Shown: positions 10,769-17,526 of the stretch, in pieces
Layout: each line of letters opens with the position of its first letter
Position numbering within the stretch: the stretch's first letter is position 1
NCBI RefSeq assembly: GCF_029977985.1
Contig: NZ_JARKOT010000090.1
Coordinates: forward strand, 1-35,491
Source: Propioniciclava sp.
GTDB lineage: Bacteria; Actinomycetota; Actinomycetes; Propionibacteriales; Propionibacteriaceae
DNA length: 35,491 bases
Direction of reading: 5' to 3'
The notes under the pieces: model-generated
What the model saw: the letters and a program-made list of their open reading frames with translations, nothing else
The model's database searches: none
What the model was told of the DNA's origin: nothing
Made by a program: the position numbers and the translations under genes

Positions 10769-11632
10769 ATGTTCACCATCCGCACCGCCCTCGCCACGGT
10801 CGCCGCTGCCGCACTCACCGTGCTGCCGGCCGCCTTCGCCACCGCCGCACCCGCCGACGACGTCGATGTCGCCTGGTACTGCGGCTTCAGCCTCACCGAT
10901 GCGTCCTACCCGCTCGTCGCCGTCGTCGACGTCGAACACAACGTGGGCGAGGACGCCCCCGCCTCCTACGTCGCCGACGGTGACCAGGGCCCGGTCTGGT
11001 ACCTGCTGGCCGGCCACTCCGAACCGTCCGCGGCTACCTGTCTGGACCTGCGCGACGCCGTCCCCAAGTCGGCGCGTCCTGGCGTCGCCACACCGGCGCC
11101 CGAGCCCAGCGCGCCGCCCGCCGACGACGTGGCCTACGCCTGGTACTGCGCCTTCAGCCTCCGCGACGCCGCCCTCCCCCTTGTTGACCGCGTCAAGGTC
11201 GAGCACAACGTCGGTGAGGACCCGGTCCGCTCCTACGTCGCCGACGGCGCCAACGGTCCCGTGTGGTTCCTGCTCGCGGGGAGCGGCCAGCCCTCGGTCG
11301 CCGAGTGCACGGCGTTGAGGGACGCCGTCCCTCCGGCAGACCGGCCCGCCCTCGCCGCGCCGGAACCGACGCCCACCGCCGCGACCGTGCCCCCGGCCCG
11401 GCCCACCGCGACGACCGCGCCCACGCCCACCGCCACGCTCCCCCGGCCCTCCACGCCGCGTCCGGCCTCGCGCCCCACGGCTCCAGCCGCCCAGCCGACG
11501 AGCCAACCCACCGGCCGCGGCGTTCCGGCCAAGACGGGCGCCGAGGAGGACGTCCTGCTCTGGCCGCTCGCCCTCGCCGGCGTGGCGCTCGCCGGCTCGG
11601 CTGCCAGCTTCAGCTGGCTGCGGAAGCGGTGA
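10769..11632 (+). CDS. Secreted two-repeat surface protein with sortase-like C-terminal signal
   Basis: The 287-residue protein has a signal peptide (residues 1-27, TIRTALATVAAAALTVLPAA, cleavage near ATAAPA). Two homologous units follow, about 31-99 and 120-188, sharing AWYC, EHNVGED, SYVADG, GPVW and RDAVP. Each unit has exactly two cysteines with equal spacing (C38/C91 and C127/C180), which suggests one disulfide per unit. A Pro/Thr/Ala-rich stalk (about 196-250) leads to VPAKTG (252-257), a hydrophobic helix and the tail WLRKR. This is the layout of a sortase-anchored wall protein with a non-standard motif. The repeat unit matches no family that I recognise. The ATG at 10769 follows a GGAGGA site. 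Confidence 0.8.
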   Translation: MFTIRTALATVAAAALTVLPAAFATAAPADDVDVAWYCGFSLTDASYPLVAVVDVEHNVGEDAPASYVADGDQGPVWYLLAGHSEPSAATCLDLRDAVPKSARPGVATPAPEPSAPPADDVAYAWYCAFSLRDAALPLVDRVKVEHNVGEDPVRSYVADGANGPVWFLLAGSGQPSVAECTALRDAVPPADRPALAAPEPTPTAATVPPARPTATTAPTPTATLPRPSTPRPASRPTAPAAQPTSQPTGRGVPAKTGAEEDVLLWPLALAGVALAGSAASFSWLRKR

Positions 11633-11644
11633 CGCTCCGCCCGC

Positions 11645-13141
11645 TCAGGCGGGCCGCCCGGGGCCGTGCGGCCCCTCGGGCTCTGCGATCGGCGCGACTC
11701 GGCGACGACCCATCTGGGTGCCGAGTCGCGCCTCTTCGCGCTCCAGGTCCCGGATCTCGGCCAGCATGCGCGCCTTGCGCGCCTCCAGTTCCTCCATCTC
11801 CTCGGCGTTGCGGCGGGCGGCTGCCGCTTCCTCGACGTGCTCGGCGTGGCTGGCCAGTTCGTCGGCGTGGGCGAGTTGGTCGGCCTTGCGGATGAAGGGG
11901 AAGTAGATGGCCGTCGACAACACGATCGCGAACGCCTGGTAGATCGCGTGCGGCCACCCGCCCACGATGAGCCCCGAGATGATCGGGGGAGTCGTCCACG
12001 GCGCGACGACGGCCGTGAAGAGCGGCAGGATGCCGAGGCTCATGAGCAGGTACAAGATGACGGCGTTGACCATCGGGGTCAGGAAGAACGGCACCGCCAG
12101 GAGCGGGTTCATGACGACCGGGGTGCCGAAGGTGATCGGCTCGTTGATGTTGAACAGCGCCGGGCCGCCGCCGAGGCGTCCGAGCGTCTTGAACTGGGTC
12201 GACTTGGCCCACAGCAGCATGTAGACGACGATGCCGATGGTGATGCCGGCGCCCGTCATGTTGATGAAGTTGTCCTTGAACTGTTGGGTGACGATGTGGC
12301 CGCCGTTCTCGATGGTGAGTTCGAGCCCGGAGTCGACGATGCGCTGGTTGTCCACCGCATTCGCGGTGAGCATGGGGGTGACGACTCCGCTCACGATCGA
12401 GCTGCCATGGACGCCGAAGAACCACAGGAACGGGATCAGGAAGGCCATCACCATGACGCCGCCGAGCGAGTCGGTCATGCCCTGCATGGGGGTCTGGATG
12501 GCGTCGTAGATGGCGTCCATGAGGGTCGTGCCGAAGCGCCGGAAGACGCCGTACACGAGTGCGCCGACGCTCATGACGAAGAAGCCGGGGAAGAGGGCGG
12601 TGAAGGCGTTGGCGACGTTCGGGGGGACGCCGTCCGGCATCTTGATCGTGATGTTGCGTTCGACGAACCAGCAGTAGATCAGGGACACGAAGAAGCCGAT
12701 GACGATGCCGGCCACCATGCCGCGCGAGCCGGTCCACGTGAGCGGGATGACGCCGCCGACGGGGGCGTCCAGTCCCTCGACGCGCACCTCGAGCGGCATG
12801 AGCAGCACCATCATGCAGACGCCCCAGATGGCGGCAGCGAATGCCTCGTGGCCGGCGGCGCGCACCCACGAGTACGTCACGCCCGCGCAGGCCACCAGGC
12901 CCACGAGGTTGAAGGTGGCGTAGTAGACCTCCATGAACACCGGATAGAGGCCGACGGCGTGCACCCAGTCGGTGAACGCGGGGACGTGGAAGTTGGCGAG
13001 CAGCAGGAACAGCGCGCCCACGATCGTGAGCGGCATCACGTACATCATGCCGTTCTTGAGCGCCGTGATCGGGCGCGTGTTGACGAACGCGATGATCGGG
13101 GGGATGACCCGGTTATTGAGCACGTCACCGAAGGAGGCCAT
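11645..13141 (-). CDS. PTS sugar transporter EIIC, lactose/cellobiose family, with coiled-coil tail
   Basis: An integral membrane permease of 498 residues. The first about 430 residues match the lactose/cellobiose IIC family (CelB/LicC type): about ten helices and the signature GGGPALFNINEPITFGTPVV. FFGVHGSSIV holds the conserved histidine region. It imports a sugar while passing phosphate from IIB. The last about 70 residues (AHVEEAAAARRNAEEMEELE, then EARKARMLAEIRDLEREEAR) form a charged coiled coil not usual in CelB-type permeases, followed by a GP-rich end. No IIA or IIB gene lies in the window, so partners must be elsewhere. The GH1 phospho-beta-glucosidase at 5309-6745 is a likely downstream enzyme. 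The ATG has an AAAGGA site. Confidence 0.9.
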   Translation of the reverse strand: MASFGDVLNNRVIPPIIAFVNTRPITALKNGMMYVMPLTIVGALFLLLANFHVPAFTDWVHAVGLYPVFMEVYYATFNLVGLVACAGVTYSWVRAAGHEAFAAAIWGVCMMVLLMPLEVRVEGLDAPVGGVIPLTWTGSRGMVAGIVIGFFVSLIYCWFVERNITIKMPDGVPPNVANAFTALFPGFFVMSVGALVYGVFRRFGTTLMDAIYDAIQTPMQGMTDSLGGVMVMAFLIPFLWFFGVHGSSIVSGVVTPMLTANAVDNQRIVDSGLELTIENGGHIVTQQFKDNFINMTGAGITIGIVVYMLLWAKSTQFKTLGRLGGGPALFNINEPITFGTPVVMNPLLAVPFFLTPMVNAVILYLLMSLGILPLFTAVVAPWTTPPIISGLIVGGWPHAIYQAFAIVLSTAIYFPFIRKADQLAHADELASHAEHVEEAAAARRNAEEMEELEARKARMLAEIRDLEREEARLGTQMGRRRVAPIAEPEGPHGPGRPA

Positions 13142-13274
13142 GGCCGATCCTTTCCCTGCGTGGGCGCGTCCCTGCGTCCCTCGTCCCCATGGTGCCTCCG
13201 GGGTGGACGGTCGGCCAGCCGCCGGGCGGATTCGGCCTGTCTCGCGGCAGCGGCCGATGTCGCCGCCCGCCGGT

Positions 13275-13517
13275 TCACCGCCCCGCGGCGTCGCTCAGGG
13301 TGCGGGCGACGGAGACGGCGAGTCCGTCGAACCGGTGGCCGCCTCCTGCGTGGGCGTGCACGCGGGCCGAGGGCAGCGACGCGGCGTTCCGGGCGAGGTG
13401 GTCGAAGGGCACGACCGCGTCGTCCTGGCCGTGGTGGAGTTCCGCGGACGCCGTCTGCGTCGGCCCGGCGAGGACGTGATCGACGACGACGACCTCCGGC
13501 TGGAGTCCCGTTCCGCG
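13275..13517 (-). pseudogene. 3' remnant of an alpha/beta hydrolase gene
   Basis: Directly after the aldo/keto reductase stop, and in the same frame, the minus strand encodes about 80 residues with no usable start: AELHHGQDDAVVPFDHLARN, then AASLPSARVHAHAGGGHRFD. This is the C-terminal part of an alpha/beta hydrolase: the HGxxDxVVPF acid strand and the GGGH histidine. The nucleophile-bearing N-terminal portion is gone. It seems to be a degraded gene end between the reductase and the PTS gene. Confidence 0.6.
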
Positions 13518-14450
13518 TCAGGGCACGGTGTGCCCGGCGGCGCGGAAGAGCTCGTACCATTCGGGTCGCGTAAGCGGCAGGTCGGAGCCCTGAGCGGCGG
13601 CCTGCACGCGTTCGGGATTCGTCGTGCCCAGGACCACCTGCATGGTCGCCGGGTGGCGGGTGATCCAGGCGGTGGCGATGGCGAGCGGCGGCACCGCATA
13701 CCGCGCGGCCAGCCGGTCGATGACGGCGTTGAGCTCGGCATAGTCGGGGTTGTCGAGGAACACGCCCGTGAAGTGGCGGGCCTGGAGCGGCGACCATGCC
13801 TGGATGGTGATGTCGTGCAGGCGGCAGTAGTCGAGGATGTCGTTGTCGCGGCTGGTCGACTGGGCGAGGTCGCCCATGTTGGCTGCGAGGCCCTGGGCGA
13901 TCAGCGGCGCATGCGTGATCGACAACTGCAGCTGGTTCACCACCAGCGGCTGCGTGACCGACCTCTTGAGCAGCTCGATCTGCCCCGGCGTGTGGTTCGA
14001 GACGCCGAACGCGCGCACCTTGCCGGCCACCGCCAGCTCGTCGAACGCCCGCGCGACCTCGTCGGGCTCGGCGAGGGAGTCGGGGCGGTGCAGCAGCAGG
14101 ATGTCGATGTAGTCGGTGCGCAGCGCCGTCAGCGACCCCTCGACCTGCTGGATGATGTGCTCGTAGGAGAAGTCGTAGTAGGGGCCGGCCGGCACGATGC
14201 CGCACTTGGTCTGCAGGGCGATCTCGGCCCGCTCGGACGCCGACAGTGCCAGCGCGTCGCCGAACCGGGCCTCGCACACGTGCATCGCCCCGCCGTAGAT
14301 GTCGGCGTGGTCGAAGAAGTCGATGCCGGCCTCGCGCGCTGTGGTGACGAGCGTGCGGATCTCCGCGTCGGAGAGGTCCTTGATGCGCATGCAGCCCACG
14401 GTCACGTTGGGGGCCACGATGTCGGTGTGGGTCAGGGTGAAGGTCTTCAC
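13518..14450 (-). CDS. Aldo/keto reductase (YdhF-like)
   Basis: A cytosolic NAD(P)H-dependent oxidoreductase of 310 residues with a TIM-barrel fold. The catalytic tetrad is visible: D47 and Y52 in DHADIY, K82 in LQTKCGI and H121 in LLLHRPD. The overall pattern (GCMRIKDLS at the start, AWSPLQARHF, TNPERVQAAA) is closest to the YdhF-type oxidoreductases of unknown physiological substrate. The ATG is preceded by a GAGGAGGA-type site. The gene lies 37 bases downstream of the TetR-type gene on the same strand, so the two may be cotranscribed and controlled by that repressor. Confidence 0.88.
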   Translation of the reverse strand: MKTFTLTHTDIVAPNVTVGCMRIKDLSDAEIRTLVTTAREAGIDFFDHADIYGGAMHVCEARFGDALALSASERAEIALQTKCGIVPAGPYYDFSYEHIIQQVEGSLTALRTDYIDILLLHRPDSLAEPDEVARAFDELAVAGKVRAFGVSNHTPGQIELLKRSVTQPLVVNQLQLSITHAPLIAQGLAANMGDLAQSTSRDNDILDYCRLHDITIQAWSPLQARHFTGVFLDNPDYAELNAVIDRLAARYAVPPLAIATAWITRHPATMQVVLGTTNPERVQAAAQGSDLPLTRPEWYELFRAAGHTVP

Positions 14451-14487
14451 GGGTCCTCCTCGTCGAGTCCCTTCATCCTTGCACGTC

Positions 14488-15060
14488 TCACCCGGCGGCG
14501 ATCAGGGCGTTCTCCAGGGTTTCGGCGGCCGCGGCGGCGTCCACGCGGGCGAGCGCGAGCGCGGCGACGACGAGTCCGGTCACGGTGTCGGCGAGGCGGT
14601 CGGCCTCGGTCTGCGTGAGGTCGGGGCGCGCAGCCCGGACGCCGCGGCCGACGGCCCGGCGCAGCTCGGCCCGGTAACCGAGGATCGCCTGCCGGACGCG
14701 CTCGTCCTCGGCCGCCGGGGCTGTGGCGGCGGAGATGAGGAGGCAGCCTTGGCGGGCGGGGGAGCGCGGGTCGGCGAGGGCCGCGCGGAGGCCCGTGAGG
14801 TAGGCGTTCAGGGTGGCGGCGTCCACCTGATCGGCGAGCAGCGGCGCGAGGCGGGGGCGGATGACCTCGTCGAGGTAGCTCGTGATCGCGGCGGCGAAGA
14901 GGCCGTCCTTGCTGGTGAACGCGTGGTAGAGGCTCGATCGGGAGAGGCCGGTCGCGGCCTCGAGGTCGGCGATGGAGGTGTCGGCGTACCCGCGGCGCCA
15001 GAACGCGTCGCGGGCCGCGCGGGCGGCGTCGGCGGTGGCGAAGGTGGCGGTGCGACCCAT
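14488..15060 (-). CDS. TetR-family transcriptional regulator
   Basis: The 190-residue protein has an N-terminal TetR DNA-binding domain, residues about 8-55 (FWRRGYADTSIADLEAATGL, SRSSLYHAFTSKDGLF), and a C-terminal region containing QGCLLISAA. That motif is common in the group of short TetR repressors that control neighbouring oxidoreductases. A strong GGGAGG ribosome binding site precedes the ATG at 15060. It is divergent from a DUF1304 membrane-protein gene, with paired operator-like repeats between them (15076-15115), and is followed by the aldo/keto reductase. Autorepression and control of both neighbours are likely. The ligand is unknown. Confidence 0.9.
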   Translation of the reverse strand: MGRTATFATADAARAARDAFWRRGYADTSIADLEAATGLSRSSLYHAFTSKDGLFAAAITSYLDEVIRPRLAPLLADQVDAATLNAYLTGLRAALADPRSPARQGCLLISAATAPAAEDERVRQAILGYRAELRRAVGRGVRAARPDLTQTEADRLADTVTGLVVAALALARVDAAAAAETLENALIAAG

Positions 15061-15075
15061 GGCAACCTCCCTTCC

Positions 15076-15115
15076 TGGACCGGTCGTTCCAGTATATAGT
15101 GGAACGGTCGTTGCA
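15076..15115. promoter_or_regulatory. Two tandem TetR-type operator copies around overlapping divergent -10 boxes
   Basis: TGGACCGGTCGTTCCA (15076-15091) and TGGAACGGTCGTTGCA (15100-15115) are each one mismatch from the perfect dyad GGAACG-GT-CGTTCC, with centres 24 bp apart. Between them, TATAGT (15095-15100, plus) and TATACT (15096-15091, minus) look like -10 boxes facing opposite ways. Two dimers bound here would shut both promoters. No convincing -35 boxes were found. Confidence 0.78.
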
Positions 15116-15137
15116 AAAAACGGTGAAAGGTCCTGTC

Positions 15138-15524
15138 GTGATCGTCGTCGCCCTGGTGCTCGCCGTCCTCGCCGCGCTGCTGCACGGGTTCATCTTCTAT
15201 CTGGAGTCCCTCGCCTGGACCACCCCGCGGGCGCGGGCCGTGTTCGGCACGAGCGCCGAGGGTGCGGCCGCGACGAAGGAGATGGCCTTCAACCAGGGGT
15301 TCTACAACCTGTTCCTCGCCATCGTCACCGTGGTCGGGGTGGTGCTCCACGCCACCGGTTCCCCCGCTGCCGGCGTGGCGCTCGTCTTCGCCGGGGTCGG
15401 CTCGATGCTGGCGGCGGCGCTGGTGCTGTTCTTGTCCGCGCCTGACAAGCGGGGTGCCGCCCTCAAGCAGGGCACGCTGCCGCTGCTCGCGGTGCTGCTG
15501 CTCGCCGCGGGGCTGCTCGTCTGA
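15138..15524 (+). CDS. DUF1304 family membrane protein
   Basis: A 128-residue protein with four predicted membrane helices. HGFIFYLESLAWTTPRARAV and FNQGFYNLFLA match the conserved core of DUF1304 (H-x-x-I-F-x-L-E, W-x-T-P-R-x-R-x-V-F and N-Q-G-x-Y-N-x-F-L-A). Function unknown. The GTG at 15138 was chosen because AAAGG precedes it at a good distance and it leaves about 30 bases of leader after the TATAGT box. GTG codons at 15099 and 15123 are in frame but overlap the operator or lack a ribosome site. It is probably repressed by the divergent TetR protein. Confidence 0.82.
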   Translation: MIVVALVLAVLAALLHGFIFYLESLAWTTPRARAVFGTSAEGAAATKEMAFNQGFYNLFLAIVTVVGVVLHATGSPAAGVALVFAGVGSMLAAALVLFLSAPDKRGAALKQGTLPLLAVLLLAAGLLV

Positions 15525-15562
15525 GGTCGGTTGCCCCGGGGCGGTGGGGTCCGCTGATCACC

Positions 15563-16399
15563 TCAGCGCAGGAAGAGCCCCCAGACGCACCAGGCCAGGA
15601 AGGCGATGAGCACCACGAGGCCCACCACATCGGCGATCCGGGCGTCCCGCCCGGTGAGGACGCCCGGCGGTTCGGGCGGTCGTGCTGGCAGAGCCGGCGG
15701 TGGGGTGTCCATGCGCGCGGACACGCGGGCGCGCTTCACCCGGCTTCCGTACCCGCCCCCGAAGTTGGCCAGAGCCTCCTCGACTGCGTCCTTGTCGTAG
15801 CCCTGCCCGGGCCGGGCCGCATCGACGAGGTAGGACCGAAGCTCGGGCTCGGGCCCGTCGAGGTCGCCCGTGCGCAGGAAGGCCGTCAGCTCGCGCCGCA
15901 CCTTCTCGACGCCCTCGGCGTCGTAGCCGATCTCGTTGGGCCCGGGCCGGGGGAAGGACGGGCGCTCCAGCCAGGAGGCCATCCGGCCGGCGATGAGGCC
16001 GACGATCTCGCGCTGCAGCGGGTTCATCCCAGGGTCGGGCCCGTCAAGTCCGTCCGGCTCGAGGGGCACGTCATCGCCCAGGGACACGTCGAGGCCGACG
16101 AGGTGGGCCTGGGACAGGTGTCGGGCCACCAAGCCGATCGCGAGTGGAGCCGCGGGGTCGCTGTGGTCGAGTTTGGTCAGGGCGGTGAGGACGGCGTCCA
16201 CATTCTGCCGTGCCGGCCCGCCGTGCTCGGGCGTCAGGGTGGCGGCCCGGATGATCGGCGCGAGCGGGCGGCGCTGCTCGGTGGCGCGGGCGAGGTCGGC
16301 GAAGAGCCGTTCGACGTCGGAGGCTCGATAGCCGTCGTCGGCTGTGGGGGCCGTCGCGTTGCGTAACGCGTCCGCGGCCTGCCCCCGGTCGTCGTTCAT
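15563..16399 (-). CDS. Membrane-anchored protein with DivIVA-like repeats
   Basis: The product of about 278 residues has a soluble body and one C-terminal helix (IADVVGLVVLIAFLAWCVWG) ending in LFLR. Three segments share a G-Y-x-x-x-x-V-E pattern: GYRASDVERLFADLA, GYDAEGVEKVRRELTAFL and GYDKDAVEEALANF. This is the pattern of the DivIVA N-terminal motif. A role at the membrane in cell shape or polar organisation is possible but only inferred. The ATG at 16399 (MNDDRG) was preferred over a GTG at 16408. Neither has a strong ribosome site. It is divergent from the DUF2695 gene with a pair of DnaA boxes between. Confidence 0.65.
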   Translation of the reverse strand: MNDDRGQAADALRNATAPTADDGYRASDVERLFADLARATEQRRPLAPIIRAATLTPEHGGPARQNVDAVLTALTKLDHSDPAAPLAIGLVARHLSQAHLVGLDVSLGDDVPLEPDGLDGPDPGMNPLQREIVGLIAGRMASWLERPSFPRPGPNEIGYDAEGVEKVRRELTAFLRTGDLDGPEPELRSYLVDAARPGQGYDKDAVEEALANFGGGYGSRVKRARVSARMDTPPPALPARPPEPPGVLTGRDARIADVVGLVVLIAFLAWCVWGLFLR

Positions 16400-16431
16400 G
16401 ACTTCCACGGTAGCGCTGAAGTCGCGGCGAG

Positions 16432-16451
16432 TTATCCACAGGTGTGGACAA
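16432..16451. promoter_or_regulatory. Two head-to-head DnaA boxes
   Basis: TTATCCACA (16432-16440, plus) is the consensus DnaA box. Two bases later TGTGGACAA (16443-16451) is the box TTGTCCACA on the minus strand. They form a dyad in the 93-bp gap between two divergent genes, 33 bases from one start and 42 bases from the other. No origin features (dnaA, dnaN, AT-rich unwinding stretch, more boxes) are present, so a DnaA-controlled promoter is more likely than an origin. Confidence 0.6.
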
Positions 16452-16492
16452 CCCTCGACGTAGGGCGGTGGGCTTGGGCCAAGCTGTCGCGC

Positions 16493-17437
16493 ATGACAAC
16501 AGTGCTACCCACCCTGGCCGAACGCGACGACTGCGTTCCCATCCTGTCCGAGATCCTCCGCCGCGGGCGTGCCTGCCCCGGCATCACCCTGGTCGGGATG
16601 CTCGACCTGGACACCGGCGCCGTGCTCAGCGTGCGCCGCCTCGAGACCCCCGAGCCGCTGCCCGACGACGCCTGCGACGTGCCCGGCGAACTGTTCATGC
16701 TCATGAGCCCGATCCTGCGCGCGCTGGCCGTCGACCTCGTCGGGCCGGGTGGCGAGCTCCCGCTGGGGCGCCTGCCCGATCGTGAGCTGGTGACGGTCGT
16801 GTGCCGCGAGGGTGCGCCGGAGATCGGCGACGTCGAGGCCCAGTTCTTCTGGGGCTGGCGGTACAGCAACGATCTGACCGGGGCGCTGTCGGGCGACGTC
16901 TACGCGGTGACGCCCGACGGCTGGGTGGGCCTGCACGGCGGCTCGGGCGCGCTCCCCGTGCTCGTAGGGGACGCCGCCGCGCCCGAGGACGAGCTGGTGC
17001 GGTTCCCGGAGTTGGCGGAACGGCGGGCGCTGCTGGTCGATCCGGGCGTGCGGGCGGCCGCCGCCGTGCTCGCGGAGACCGCCCTGGCGGAGATGGTGCC
17101 CGAGCCGGGGGAGTGCCTGCTCTGTTACGAGGCGCGGCTGATCCACGTGTTGGGCTGCGATCGAACGCTGCGGATCGCCCAGCGGTTCCGGGACTGCACC
17201 GCCCCGCGGGCGACGGGGTTGGAGCGCCGGCTGGCAAGCATGGGGGCTGCGTGCGACTGCCAGCTCGTGGAGGCGTACGGCCTCTGGGGGCCCTTCGCGG
17301 TGTTCGAGGAGGCCGCCTACGTCGCCGCGGTCGCAGCCGGCGATCCCGAGCCGGTCGAGCTGGGGTGCTGCGGCGTCCGGAAGGGGTCGACGCAACCGTG
17401 CGCGAAGTGGGGCCACCGACGGCTCAAGCGCGGGTAG
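16493..17437 (+). CDS. Protein with a C-terminal DUF2695-like domain
   Basis: A 314-residue soluble protein. The N-terminal two thirds match no family that I recognise. From about residue 205 it has CLLCYEARLIHVLGCDRTLR, then RRLASMGAACDCQLVEAYGL. This fits DUF2695 (C-D-x-T-L-R, then L-x-x-x-G-x-x-C-D-C-E-V). The end GCCGVRKGSTQPCAKWGHRR is rich in cysteine and may bind zinc. The ATG at 16493 was chosen over an in-frame GTG at 16442 that lies inside the DnaA boxes. It is transcribed away from the DivIVA-like gene. Function unknown. Confidence 0.7.
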   Translation: MTTVLPTLAERDDCVPILSEILRRGRACPGITLVGMLDLDTGAVLSVRRLETPEPLPDDACDVPGELFMLMSPILRALAVDLVGPGGELPLGRLPDRELVTVVCREGAPEIGDVEAQFFWGWRYSNDLTGALSGDVYAVTPDGWVGLHGGSGALPVLVGDAAAPEDELVRFPELAERRALLVDPGVRAAAAVLAETALAEMVPEPGECLLCYEARLIHVLGCDRTLRIAQRFRDCTAPRATGLERRLASMGAACDCQLVEAYGLWGPFAVFEEAAYVAAVAAGDPEPVELGCCGVRKGSTQPCAKWGHRRLKRG

Positions 17438-17526
17438 CCGGTGACGGACGCCGACGGAGCCCCCGCGAGGCCGGCCAACCACGCCAAGACGAAGTGTTCG
17501 GGCGCCGTGTTCGCTGGCGTGGGACA

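Noticed and set aside
16400-16492. Replication origin
   Set aside because: Only two DnaA boxes, no dnaA/dnaN genes and no AT-rich unwinding region.
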